Assembly (NCBI RefSeq): GCF_032854445.1
Contig: NC_088307.1
Location: 22,818,001 to 22,878,000, forward strand
DNA length: 60,000 nucleotides
DNA from: Liolophura sinensis
Taxonomy: Eukaryota; Mollusca; Polyplacophora; Chitonida; Chitonidae
Reading direction: 5' to 3'
Position numbers and translations under genes: made by a program. The notes below the pieces were generated by a model. The model did not search any database. It saw only the letters and a list, made by a program, of their open reading frames with translations, and was not told the DNA's origin. Positions within the stretch are counted from its first letter, which is position 1. Every line of letters begins with the position of its first letter. Positions 32,401-47,000 of the stretch are shown here, piece after piece.

Positions 32401-35048
32401 TTGAGCAGCCTGGTTTCATCAATGAGTGTAGTGGTTTCCTCAAGGTGCAGCCTGGTCTCTCCCAGAAAAAGCCTGGAGACCTCCATCAGTAAACCTGATT
32501 ACAGTCATATAAAGTGAAATATTCTAGGGAAAGGCATAAAACAACATTCAAATAGATACAAAGTGTAATACCACATGACGTCAGCAATGACAATGACAAA
32601 GGACATACATAACTGCTTGTCATCTTTTGAAATTTCACAACCAAACATCTCATCAGTGAGATAATTTCTCACCATACCACTCACTTTTCATCCACATGTA
32701 CCTGATTTCATGCAATTCTCTAAAATACGAAACAAAACCTAAACCTTCAATCTTCACTGCCACTTATATTGAGAAACAATTTACAAAAGTTCCTTTGTTC
32801 TCATCAATACATCCTGACACATATGTACATGTACATTTAAGCAATAACAACCACGAAATAGTACATAATGTAAATCTTCAACCTTTTCAACCTCTATGTC
32901 ACTTCTTTTCAGTGGAATTTATACATACAATTATTACAAAAATGATACTCAACATGATTTTCTTGAGTCACTAAAGAGTTCAAGTCCAGCTCATGCTGGC
33001 TTCCTTTAGGGCTGTATGTGGGAAGGTCTTCTAGCAACCTGTGGATGGTCGTGGGTTTCTCCGGGCTGTGCCCAGTTTCCTCCCACCATAATGCTGGCAG
33101 TCATTATATAAGTGAAATATTCTTGAGTACGGCGTAAAACAGAAATCAAATAAATAAATAAATATAATAGTTCCCTCAGAATGTTTCAAAATATTGCTTG
33201 CAGAGGTGGTTAAAAAGGTTGAAGAATTAAGGTACTACATTTAACATGTAATGCATGTATACATATAATATATATCTATAAAAAATATAACAGCATACAT
33301 TTACAATATCATTTCTGCACATATTCATGCCCATGAATTCATACAAATACACTCACACAACTGAAAATGGATATAAGAGAGTGCTGAATAGTTCATTGGT
33401 CTGGCGAATATATTTATTTGGTGTTTTATGAATATTTCCTTTATACGATGACAACCTGTATCTTGTCAATGTAAGTTTTCAGCTTAAAAATAAAGCTCAA
33501 CCTTCAATCCATATTTGAGTGCCCATTATACGTACTTTAGACAAGCGAGCTAAAAAAAAAAAGCTTACCTCTTAATCCATATATGAGAGCCCAATACACC
33601 AGAGCTAGAACAAAACTCTTAACCTTCCATCTGAGTACAGATTTACACACCATACTCTACAATAGGTAGCTCAAAAAAAGCTTAACCTTCAATCCATGTA
33701 TGAGAGTCCATTATACAGGAGCTAAAACAAGCTTAACCTTCAATCCATGTATGTGAGCTATTATACAGGAGCTAAAAATAAAAGCTTAACTGGACACCGA
33801 TGCCAACACTTTTCACCCCTCTCACAATACCTCTCCTAACTTTGTACAGGTGAGCTAAAAAGAACTAGCAGTTTAGCCTGACAGATTATGGTTCTTCATT
33901 CAAATGGGTCACATGACCTTGAAAGTAACATGATGAACTGTACACAATAAACACCTGTGCTTCATGAGATGACGGAAGCTTGTAAACCTTAAAATGTTTA
34001 GAAAATGATGTTACACAACTGATAATGTTGTAATTCTACTAAACTTGGATGTGAGAATTGATCGGCTTCAGTCAAACTTGCCAGAAATCACAAACTGAAC
34101 TTCCTTACTGGAGAAAAGAAACCAAAACAAAACAAAAAAAGAAAAACCTGTTCCGTGACAAGAATATGAGTGTGTCTCAATGAAATGTGAGGTAACAACA
34201 AATTCGAACATGAAATTTGCCTTTCCCATATGATATGGAGTCCGTTCCACAAGAATATATACATGATGGGAGGATTGTGTTGTTGTTGGGAATGGTGACT
34301 ACTGATGATTTTTTTGGTTTCTCTGTGAGAAAATGTACAGATCATGTTCAATGCGTAATTTTTATTCATTTATTATTTTTTTTTTTTTGGTCCTTTTGAA
34401 TTCTTTTAGAATTTTTGAGGCTAGTTATTTCCATGGTGATAAAACATACAATCATATTTTAAATATTAGGACAAGTAAAAGCAGAAAACAGTCAACAAAA
34501 TCAATTACTTCACTGAGTACAGTGTACAAAATAGTCAGTAATTATGGGGGAAAGATCCACAAATATAGCACTATGAAAATAACCTATATGAGGTTAAAAA
34601 TGAGTTTATGCATGTATAATATCTTGTGCATGTGAACTTTACAATTTTCTAATAAAATATAGGTAGATAAATGTAACATAGGCATTGTGTGACAAAAGAA
34701 ACATTTCTCTCAAACCCTGTAGAAAATGTTTTTTTTTCTTAAATCCAACTGGTGCAGTATGACATCACTGAACATGAAACATCAAATTGAAATAGGAAAT
34801 AACAAACTGATCTTCAATTCAAGGAAAAAATATAACTCTTTGATACTATTAACAGTCAATGATAAAGTCAGATAGTGTCAAGGTCATTTGAATGACCTTG
34901 CCAAGCTGTTTCCCCTATTCTAATGTATTTAGAGCTTTGCATGGCGATGAAAATGCATGCAAAGCTAAGGTAATTGGTAGCCTATTGTCATGATATGTAC
35001 ATATACATGTATTATGTGCAACATCTGGTGATAGACCCATGTATATAC

Positions 35049-35079
<31 letters not shown>

Positions 35080-38000
35080 AAAGAAAAGACACCAAATACT
35101 TCAACCTTACTTATTTCAGAAGAAAGTTTGAAACAGACCTAAATGGGCCACAGCCATTTTGTTGTAAAGTGCTCGGTATATGTATTAATACGATTTTAAT
35201 ATGGAATTCTTTCATATAGAGATACACCACGTCAGAGAAAGCAAAATAATGATGCTGCGTAACTTGTATCCCAGCTCATACGCTTAAAACGTAAAACGGT
35301 TTAGGTGACGTCATAGGGAAAAGCTGCGTTCTAAAGGGATAGAAATAACTTGCACCTGATTGGCTAAAACTGATAAATTGGCAGTACCTTCAATTTTCTC
35401 AGTATGCATGAGTTTGCTTAATTTGAACTGCTATATCTAGGTTTAATGACGAACACCACAAAAACAGAAAGATATGCTTTTTAAACTTATCTCACTTCAT
35501 CCATACATACATGTATATAAAACACAATAAAGAAAAAACAGACAAAAAAACTCTATGTAAAGATATACGCAAATGTCAGCATGGAATAGTCCACAAGCTG
35601 TCTGCACTATCGTCTGGCACCTCGCCAAGCCCCTCCCATTTCTCCTCCACTTGTCCCTCCCCTTTCTCCTCCCTTTTCTTTTCTGGATAACAGCCCTCAC
35701 TAAACAAAACAAAAAATTAACATTTAGAAAGTTCTAGACAAAGAAACATGCAAGAGTCAGTATGGAGTTGTCCACAAACTGTCTGCACTATTATCTGGCA
35801 CTTTGCAAGGCCCCTCCCCAATCCCCTCCCCTTAATTCCCTCTCCTAATTATGTGAGTGATTGCTCTCACTGATTCCAACTACCTCAGTGTACGCAGCGG
35901 ACCCTCTGGTGGAAGTGTCAACCAGAATGTCAGAGGTGGGCGTGTAGGACTCTCCTGTCGACCATGGAGTATAGACCATGCCCTCCCTAGGACAACTTCC
36001 TTGAGAACCTGAAATGATTCAGTAAATGAAGGATTGACTGAATGAATGATTGACAGATTCATGCTGCGTGTCATCTCACAGGAAAAGTACAAGCCTAACG
36101 AGCAAGAGACAAATGTTGCCACACAGACAAAAAAATACAGGAACCTTTATATATTTATTTATTTAATTGATTGGGTTCCATGTCAAAATCAAGACAGTTT
36201 CACTCATATGACAAAGGTCAGATTTAAAGGTGAAAGAAACCAAAGTGCTCACAGTAATCCAATAGCCCCGGCGATCATGAAGCGATCTCTGACTTAAGTC
36301 AAACTTTCAAATCACTTCAAAATTGTTATTTCTCAGGTCAAAATACTGCCTGACAATGTAAATTCTGGTAAAGTTATTGTACAATCAATTTCACCTAAAA
36401 TAATGGAAAAGATCACCCCAAACTTAATGACTGCAATTCTGACTTAAGTCTAAGGTCGCTTCATGACCCTGGGGCCTTTCCTTTGGGAAGAGCTGTTCCA
36501 AATGTCGCATGAACGTTTTCCAACTGTATTTCATGCTAGTGTCGCTATGAGATGACTGCAATAATTACTGGAAATCCATAATCATTCATTCACGCTGTGA
36601 TAGCAGTGCAAGGCAAATGATCTCCACAGGAATTCATGCAAGACCACACTTGCCATCCTCAGGCCACAACAAAGAATACTTGAAATTTTGAAATTTAGAC
36701 TGAATTGACTGTTGTTTAATGTCACACTCAGGACCTTTCACTCACATAATTTTAGGGCAGGAAGAAAAGTACTGACATCTGTCGAATTACTGACAAGCTT
36801 TCTCACCCGGACATACAATGCACATATTTGAATGTCTTATTGGTAGAAAACAGGTGGTCTTTAGCAAATGCAAAACTGATGAACATTGGACGATTTAAGA
36901 CACTCATCTATAATGGTTGCTGGTGTTACAGCGTTACCGTAAGACCAGAGAGTAAGTCAGCATGAGAAGGACCTGAACTCACAACAACTACATCGATGAG
37001 AGGCCCCTGGATCATTGTGCTGGGCTGGAATGCTAACTCTAGGGAACAGAGAGCCTCCATTCCTCATTGACTTACTTATTTGATTGGTGTTTTACGCTAT
37101 GCTCAAGAATATTTCACTTATACAACGATGGCCAGCATTTTGGTGAGAGGAAACCGGGCTGAACCCTGAGGAAACCAAGGACCGTCCACAGGTTGCTTTC
37201 AGACCTTCCCATTTGTGGCTAGAGAGGAAGCCAGCATGACTTCAACTCACAGTGACCCCACTGTTGAGAGGCTTCTGGGTCATGGCGTGCTAACCTCCTC
37301 GGCCACGGAAGCCCCTCATGTAAAATAGAGAATGAACATGGCTTCACCATGCATCAGCAGTATTTAGGCTATATCCTGGAAGGAGCTCACTTCTTTTACA
37401 TGAAAAGACTGAAGAATTACGGGCAAATTGGCCCCATCCACAAAACAAACCCACTCACTCAGACTAAGTGTTGACAGGGACCTGGATGCGTTGTACGTGT
37501 CGGTGACAGACTTTGCCAGTTCATGGGATGACGGTGGACGTCTCTCAAGGGAGGGTAGCGTAATCCCTGAATCTGACATCGGCACAGATTTGAGTCTGTA
37601 TAATCCAGGGGGATTGATGCCCTGGGGGGCAGTTGAGGGTGTTGGCGGTGGCCCCACCCCACAGGGAGGCTCTGAGGGGGTAGGGGGGAGAGGAGTAGGA
37701 GCACGATTAAGGTGGACCAGGATCTTTTTCCTGCGATGATGGAGATCGTCTAAACTCTCACGGCCAGGCTGCAAGAGCAAATATTCATTTATTTGATAAC
37801 TATTCAACACTATATTCAGGAATTTTTATAATCATAAGATGACAGTCAATATTATACCGATGGACGCAACTTGGTAAGCCACCATTCCAAACTGTAACAA
37901 ATAACTGGCAAGCATACCCGTACCTGTGATGTACAGATATGCCCACCATACTGGTACAAGCCAAACAGTCTTCAATCTATTTATTCATTTGATCGGTGTT

Positions 38001-41000
38001 TGACCCTGTACTCAAGAATATTTCAATTATATGACGCTGGCCAGCATTGTGATGGGAGGAAACTGGGCCGAGCCCAGAGGAAACCCACGACCATCCACAG
38101 GTTGTTGGAAGACCTTCCCACATACGGCCTAAGCTGGACTCACAGCGACAACACTGGTGAGAGGCTCCTGGGTCATTGCGCTGTGCTGGCGTGCAAACCC
38201 CCTCGGCCACGGAGGCTCAGCCACAGAGGCTGCTGGGTCATTGTGCCATGCCGGTGTGCTAACCCCCTCGGCCACAGAGGCTCCTGGGTCATTGTGCCGT
38301 GCCGGCGTGTCACTCGCCTCGGCCACGGAGGACCCCCTCAAATTATCTTCAAGAATAAACAGATTGTGCAAATGGCAACACAAGCTGTCGACCATGGTGT
38401 GCACAAAGTCCCCTGAACAGTTGGAGGAAATGCATAGGTGTTTACACATCTCTTTTCTCTTATTTCTTAGTTGTTCGAAATTGTGTTAACAGTTAATCCA
38501 GGCTTAAATCTTAATACCAGTCTTGTTTTAATACAAATCTAATGTTATTAAAATTCAGGTTTCATCCTTCCCATGACCTTGACTTTTTAAGCATAAGAAA
38601 CACCCAGTTCAAAAGTTAATACCAGGTGTAGCAGCTAATGCACTTTTGAACAACAGGGTCTTGGTGTTTCCTATGCCCTTAACAGGAGTTGTCCTCAATA
38701 CATTATACCCCAGTTTTCTCCACCTATAAAATGAAAGCCACTGTATAAGTGAAACATTCTTTGAGAACATCATTAAACATCAGCCAAATAGATAAATATT
38801 AATATTGTTAAAGTATTTTTAACATGGAGCATGCACTAAATATTATGATGTGTGCTGGGGTGCGGAGTGACTGCGCAGATTATATCAGATTTAATAGTGT
38901 CTGTAACCATTATTATTAATACATTAAGATAAAAAATATCAATAAATGTAATAATTTAATTTAAAGTCAGTTACTTTTCCCAATGTTTCAAAAGCTTTTC
39001 TCCCCACACTAACCTACTGTGTCAAATTCTTCAACAATTTCGCATGTTTGCAAGGTGTTAATTCAAGCATATTCTGAAGTCATTATTCTGTGCAGACAAA
39101 CACAATTATACTTTTTGTGAAGCCATGAAAATAGCCAACAGAACTGATGTAGTTTTGTCTCCAAAATCAAATTAAAAATGTGCATTAATAGCACTGAAAG
39201 TTGCTCTCCATGTGCCAAAAGGTTGAGAAATTTGGATAGCTTGTACGAATACGATTGAAACATTCATACACCATGGTTCTAAAAAATTTGTGCCTGTCTC
39301 GTTACGAAGCAGGTACTGTCTCTGACCCTCACCTGTTCTGGGTACACCATGTGAGGCGTGTGGGCGTATCTGGGGGCAAGCTGTGTGGGTACTGGGTCTC
39401 CGGACCCATGTAATAGGGCATGCTTGGGGGCCAGTTCTCATAGGGGTTCTGGCTGGGGTAGCGAGACTCGTAGACACCCCATGTAATGAGTAGCATTGTG
39501 AAGGTTGTGACTGGATGGGGGTGTATGGTAGCCGACCCCTCCGGGGTACTGACCAGGTACGTCAGTGGTAAAGCTGGCAGGAAACGTTGAAACACCATGC
39601 TGTGGGTAGTAGACCCCTGAAATATACCATTTCAATTTTAACATAACGACATATTTCAATAGAATACAAAAACTTAATTGAACAGGATTAGACTGTTCTA
39701 TTGAATTATGTTCTTGGGCAGCTTTGAGTTTCTCAACATTGCAGAAATAGATGACCTACTGACCTAAATATAAATCTGACCATGGTGTAAAGCGAGAATC
39801 CAGTAGACCTACCATGCCGTAAAGCGACAGTCCAGTAGATCTACCATGCCCTAAAGGGATAGTCCAGTAGACCTACCATGGCGTAAAGCGTGAATCCAGT
39901 AGACCTACCATGCTATAAAAGTGATAGTCCAGTAGACCTACCATGCCGTAAAGTGATAGTCCAGTAGACTTACCATGCCCTAAAGCGATAGTCCTATAGA
40001 CCTACCATGCCCTAAAGGGATAGTCCAGTAGACCTACCATGCCCTAAAGGGATAGTCCAGTAGACCTACCATGCCATAAAGCGATAGTCCTATAGACCTA
40101 CCATGCCCTAAAGGGATAGTCCAGTAGACCTACCATGCACTAAAGCGAGAGTCAAGTAGACCTACCATGCCATAAAGCGATAGTCCTATAGACCTACCAT
40201 GCCCTAAAGGGATAGTCCAGTAGATCTACCATGCCCTAAAGGGATAGTCCAGTAGACCTACCATGCCCTAAAGGGATAGTCCAGTACACCTACCATGCCC
40301 TAAAGCGATTGTCCTATAGACCTACCATGCCCTAAAGGGATAGTCCAGTAGACCTACCATGCACTAAAGCGAGCGTCCTATAAACTTACCATGCCCTAAA
40401 GCGATAGTCCTGTAGACCTACCATGCCCTAAAGGGATAGTCCAGTAGACCTACCATGCACTAAAGCAAGAGTCGAGTAGACCTACCATGCAGTAAAGCAA
40501 TAGTCCTATAGACCTACCATGCCGTAAAGGGATAGTCCAGTAGACCTACCATGCCCTAAAGGGATAGTCCAGTAGACCTACCATGCCCTAAAGGGATAGT
40601 CCAGTAGACCTACCATGCCATAAAGCGATAGTCCTATAGACCTACCATGCCCTAAAGGGATAGTCCTGTAGACCTACCATGCCCTAAAGGGATAGTCCAG
40701 TAGACCTACCATGCCCTAAAGCGATAGTCCAGTAGACCTACCATGCCGTAAAGCGATAGTCCTATAGACCTACCAAGCCCTAAAGGGATAGTCCAGTAGA
40801 CCTACCATGCCCTAAAGGGATACTCCAGTAGACCTACCATGCCATAAAGCGGTAGTCCTATAGACCTACCATGCCCTAAAGGGAGAGTCCAGTAGACCTA
40901 CCATGCCGTAAAGCGATACTCCAGTAGACCTACCATGACGTAAAGCGTTAGTCCTGTAGACCTACCATGCCATAAAAGTGATAGTCCAGTAGACCTACCA

Positions 41001-44000
41001 TGCCCTAAGGCGATAGTCCAGTGGACCTACCATGCCCTAAAGGGATAGTCCAGTAGACCTACCATGCCCTAAAGGGATAGTCCAGTAGACCTACCATGCC
41101 GTAAAGCGATAGTCCTATAGACCTACCATGCCCTAAAGGGATAGTCCAGTAGACCTACCATGCCCTAAAGCGAGAGTCTAGTAGACCTACCATGCCCTAT
41201 AGACCTACCATGCCCTAAAGTGATAGTCCAGTAGACCTACCATGCCGTAAAGCGATAGTCCAGTAGACCTACCATGCCCTAAAGCAATAGTCCAGTAGAT
41301 CTACCATGCCGTAAAGCGATAGTCCTATAGACCTACCATGCTATAAAAGTGATAGTCCAGTAGACCTACCATGCCCTAAAGTGAGAGTCCAGTAGACCTA
41401 CCATGCCCTAAAGGGATACTCCAGTAGACCTACCATGCCCTTAAGCGATAGTCCTATAGACTTACCATGCCCTAAAGGGATAGTCCAGTAGACCTACCAT
41501 GCCCTAAAGCGAGAGTCGAGTAGACCTACCATGCCGTAAAGCGATAGTCCAGTAGGCCTACCATGCCACAAAAGTGATAGTCCAGTAGACCTACCATGCT
41601 ATAAAAGTGATAGTCCAGTAGACCTACCATGCCATAAAGTGATAGTCCAGTAGACCTACGATGCCCTAAAACGATAGTCCTGTAGACTTACCATGCCGTA
41701 AAGCGATAGTCCAGTAGACCTACCATGCCCTAAAGGGATAGTCCAGTAGACCTACCATGCCCTAAAGCGAGAGTCCAGTAGACCTACCATGCCCTAAAGC
41801 GATACTCCAGTAGACTTACCATGCACTAAAGTGACAGTCCAGTAGACCTACTATGCCCTAAAGCGATAGTCCAGTAGACCTACCATGCTGTAAAGTGATA
41901 GTCCAGTAGTCGTCCGGGCTCTGCCCGCTTTCCTCCCACCATAATGCTGGCCACCGCTGTATAAGTAAAATATTCATGAGTACAACGTAAAACACCAATC
42001 AAATAAATAAATAAAATAGTATGATGGGTTAAAACAAAAGAAATCAGCTGAACCTTGAACAGCCCAAAATGTTTATTCTGGCATTAACAAGAGGGATGTT
42101 TACAGTTTTCCGTGTTCTCCCGTACCACACTTACCTTCTGCCATGTATGGATGGTGGTTGTAGCGTGACACACTGGGTACAGTCTGCGTTTGTAGGTTAG
42201 CCGGGACGTACTCATCCCTCGGGGGCCCTGTGGGGTTACGATACGGCATCCCCCCTGTGTACATGGGCAGCCCCACCCGCGAGCTCATCACGGAGGGCGG
42301 GGCGATCATGGGGGGCAGGGGAGAGGCCGTTGATGCTACACTGTGGGTCAGCATGGGTTCGGCAGGGCTGTACAAAACAACATACAATACTGATACATGT
42401 AGATCAGCAAGGACACTGTCTACTGTGAGCACACGTACTGTACATAATCATGCATTTTGCCGTAAAATGTACTTCACCAAAACGTGACTTTTTTTTACCA
42501 TCTAACTGTTATGGGAAAACCAGGATTTCGTAAATACTGGTACATTAGGTGGATTGATCAATTTCTGGGCTTAACAAAAAGTGTAATTTTATTAGTCTAC
42601 ACAGAATAATGCCTTCAGCTATATGCTAGAATAAACACCTTGCAGACACGTGAAAAGGTTGAAGAATAGCAAAAACAATGGGTGTCCACTACCAGTATTA
42701 GATTCATTTATTTATTTGATTGGTGTTTTACACCGTACTCAAGAATATTTCACTTATACGACGGCGGTCAGCATTATGGTGGGTGGAAACCGAGAAGAGC
42801 CTGGGGGAAACCCACGACCATCCACAGGTTGCTGACAGACCTTCCCACGTACGGTCAGAGAGGAAACCAGCATGAGCTGGACTTGAACTCGCAGCAACTG
42901 CATTGGTGAGAGGCACCAGTATTAGACGTTGGAATAATTACTACGTGTACGTCTTCATCAGCTCAGAAATGCCCATATTTTGATAAAAACAAACAAAATA
43001 GCCCAGAACTCACACCTGTTCTGTGAATAACAATGGTGAGGAAGAGTACCAAGTTCCAATTCAATAGAATGAACCATTTTGATAAAAAAAGACTGGAAAT
43101 GTCCAAAAAAATGGACATATTCAAAAGTGGATGGAATGACCCCAAAATCGAAGCTGATCTGTAACTTGTTACTGTGAACTCAATATGATAGACTTTGGGA
43201 AAAAAACCCCAGAACACTGATTCATATAGTGTACACATATAGTTATCCATTGTTGAGAGGAGAACACCTATTTACCTATTTTTTTTTTTACTTTTTAAAA
43301 AAAAAACCTCTTCCTATCACAGAAACGTACATATACACGTAGTTAGGAAAGGATGCATTTTAATTCACCCAATTTTTGATCGCTCATAAAAATATTAATA
43401 CGGCTCCTGCTTCAAATTCCTAGAATACATGTAAAATCATATCCACTGCATTTATCATGTACACTGTATTTCTCATATTCGCTGTATTCATCGCTTTCAC
43501 TGTATTAGTCACTGCATTCATCATTTCATCACTAGATTCATCACAGTCTCTGTATTCATCATATCTGCTACACTCACCATATTCACTTCATTCATCATAT
43601 TCACCGCATTCATCATATTCACTGTCTAGTTAACCAAAATTCATCAGATTAACAGCCTATCCGAACCCACCCGCTGTCAATCTCCCCGTCTACGGTGAGA
43701 TCCTGACTCTCGCTTCTTGTCGCCCCAAAGCCCCTGACGGACCTCATGATGTTAGGACTCCTGGTGGCCTCTCTGAGCTCTCCCCCATCTTGGACTGACA
43801 TCTGGCTTGGCAGGGCCGGAGGGATTAACAGCCCTGGCTTAACACCACTCTTTTTGTTACGACCTCTTGCTCTGAAAGAGACAACAAGCTCCAGTCAATA
43901 ATGATTTCCAATTTATTTGTGGGGGGGGGGGGGGGGTCGGGGGGGGGGGGGGGGGGGTAATGGGTGTTCAGTATGTAGATAGTTATCTGCTAAATATTTC

Positions 44001-47000
44001 CTGCCCTACAATGAAGAAAAATATTTTTGATCAGCACACACAAAATAATAAAACTTCATAAACCGAAAAACTTTTGCGTAATCACTAATGATTTAAGAAC
44101 ATTTTCAAACACTTCTTTATCCACATTTTCTAAAAATAACCATACACAGTACAGCCCAGAAATAACTTCTAGTGCACATAAAAAGTCGCAGCCTTTTTCC
44201 AACTACTCTGCTATCTACACACGTCAAACAGCGATTACTTTTCGACTGGTGAAAGCTTTCAACGCAATCATGTTTTTAGTTCACATACACATGTATGCAC
44301 CACGAACAAAATTTTGTTTTAATGTCTGGACTATGTAGTGTGAGATTCACCCGTGAAGAAAGGCGTCCGTCAATGATTGTTTAATACAAGTATAGGTCCT
44401 TTTCTCGTACGGGCCCTGTCTCCTTATCGAGGATGACAGCAATCAATGCTCAATGCATGGTAAAAACTGCTCACAGGTTTGTATTTGACATGGCCACTGG
44501 GTGGTAGCTGTGTGCTTGTAGGACAGAGAGGCGGTCCACATTTTATTGTTACTAAAAACCATACACGTAATTGCTTCTTTTCAATTTCATCCATCAGTGA
44601 ATGAAGACTGGGGTTGGACTGCAGGACACATGTGACAACACCCCACTGTGAATTGAAAAACAATTAAGTTTCTCTATGTGACTACAGTAATTCTTCTAAC
44701 AATTCTCAAACATGATTGGTGTTTACAGAATTAATGTGTTTACACATTCACTGTAATCTAAACATATTCCACTAAACCCAAACTCATTCCAGTGAGTTCA
44801 AACACATGAACTGGACCCAAATGAAAAACATACACCGATGTTCCATATGGTTGCATTCTACAAAACTGGAAAAACTCACATCTGAACCTAACTACTTACT
44901 CGACCTTTCAGTTAAACACTGTCTAAAAATTTAGAACAATTACCTTTCCAGCTCCTCCTGTGAGTGGGCAAAAGTACAGTTAGCTCCCCTGGGGCAGGAG
45001 CTCTTCTGGGCGAAGTCCCGGCACAGACTGGTCTTGTACTTAGTGCTGTGGAGTGCTGGTAGTTCTGGCTTCTTCTGACTGTGGAAGTGGAGGAAGTCCA
45101 CAAGGGCCCTGCACAACTTGTCCGCACTGCCTTGAGCACTGCCTCCAGGTTTTCCCAGGTGGGAGGTGGTGCATCTGCAGATGGCAGAATAAAACATGTG
45201 ATAGGAAACACTGAAGCCGAGAAAAAACAGAAAAAGCTGACAAAGTGTGATTCAACTGCACCTTCATGTTCTCCCAGGTGGGAGTTGGTGCATCTGCAGG
45301 TGGGCAGAATAAAACATGTGATACGAAACACTGAAGCTGAGAAAAAAACAGAAAAGCTGACAAAGTGTGATTCAACTGCACCTTCATGTTCTCCCAGGTG
45401 GGAGGTGGTGCATCTACAGGTGGCAAACATAAAATATCTGATACTAAAAACAGTGAAGTGGACAAAACCTGGAGTATACAAAACCTCCTCCAGGCGTGCA
45501 GGTGAAGGTGGCAAGATATAAGATGTGATACCAAATAGTAAAGTTGCAAAGCACTGACCAAATGTTTTCCTGACTGGCAGGTCATACATATATGTATTTA
45601 AAGATGGCAATAAAGAATGAAGAATTGCCTTCAGATTTCCACAGGTGGGAGCTAATGTATGTTCAGGTGAAAAAATAGTGGACAAAACTAAAAATTTGAT
45701 ATGAAGAGTACAAGGTAACACAAGTAGTGCACAGGATATTTATACTTACAAATATCTGTGCAAATTCTGACTATTTAATCCACATTAATGTCAAATGTAT
45801 ATTTGATACAAACAGAATTCAACGTTCATGCATGTCTAGGTAAAAATGATCTGTTACTGCTTAAAACATGTGTATCTTGAATCCTGTGGTTATAACAAAG
45901 TTTTAGGTCCTATTTTCTAACAGCTAAGGTCACATACCTGGGGAAGGGTCTACGTTGGCCAGGAGCTCGAGGTGGGGACAGAGACGTGCTAAGTTACCCA
46001 GGTCACCGGTCCTCTGTAGGGCGATGACCAGCTCATTAACACTTTGTGCAAATGACTGAGGTGTCTGCAACTAAAACACACATAACTCACACCTGAGAAA
46101 CAGCAAATCAAATCTGAGTGGTAAAATTCCAACCTTCTGCCTGACTCAGCTTGGGATTGAACCGTCACTGCCAATTCACTTGATGGAGACTCTATGCGCT
46201 TTACATTATAATCATCGGCATGCAATAGGAGAATTCACCATTCTAAATCAGTAAACAGTTTAATATAGTGACGAATTTGTAAAACTTTAAGTGTGGGTTT
46301 TAATGACAAAATCCAGGTGTATTTTTACATTATAATCATCGGCATGCAACAGGAGAATTCACCATTCTAAATCAGTAAACAGTTTAATTCTGTGACGAAT
46401 TTATAAAACTTTAAGTGTGGTTTTAATGACAAAATCCAGGTGTCCCAAGAGAATGAAAGAATGAGTCATACTACATTAGCAGTATGACAGCCATATTGTG
46501 TTGAAAACATGTTACAGGGCATTTAAAACCACCGCCCTCCAAAAAGGAATCAAACAAATATCACCAAAATGAACGAGCAATTTTTAAATGTATGGAAGCA
46601 TTATCTCGCATGTCTGCTAAGTTGCACGTACAGCCACAGATTTAATCAAATTTTGAAACCAGGGTGTCTCATTTCCTATTTTCCCTCCCTCTCCCATATG
46701 CATTTCTTTGGAATAGGGTGTTCAAAGACACGGAGACACCCTATTGCTAAATCTACTGTGATTCTTTAACTTTTTATTCATTCTCTTATTCTATTATTCT
46801 GTGTACACTGATAAAGTGCTCTTTCGTAATCAGAAAGGTTAAAGAATAAAGATATGTGTCCTTACCTTGTCAATGATGGACTGCATATGAGATTTATGGG
46901 CGGCGTCTCCATACAACAGAGACGACCATTGCTCTGGCGCGATGCGTAACCCCGCCTCCGTAGCAATCTGCACCACCTGTGAGTCGTGCTCACGTCGGAG

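Larger units (their letters stand above)
28922..35883. other. Roquin intron 11 (7 kb), mostly unassigned
   Basis: Between Roquin exons 11 and 12. Holds diverged repeats at 31965-32490, 33480-33800 and 35570-35850, a SINE at 32970-33172, and TA-rich stretches (29710-29735, 35040-35080). Between 29000 and 31950 I see only A+T-rich sequence with no supported gene. Confidence 0.6.

Noticed and set aside
39780-41904. Regular 32-bp repeats suggesting a CRISPR array
   Set aside because: Units are contiguous with no unique spacers, and the sequence is a eukaryotic intron.
44573-44640. Possible extra Roquin exon on the minus strand ([18 protein letters not shown])
   Set aside because: Exons 6 and 7 already join in phase (two bases plus one). 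Adding it has no support from the family sequence.
45081-45521. 146-codon plus-strand frame with repeated [14 protein letters not shown] blocks
   Set aside because: Antisense of the 119-bp junction array and the Roquin zinc-finger exon.
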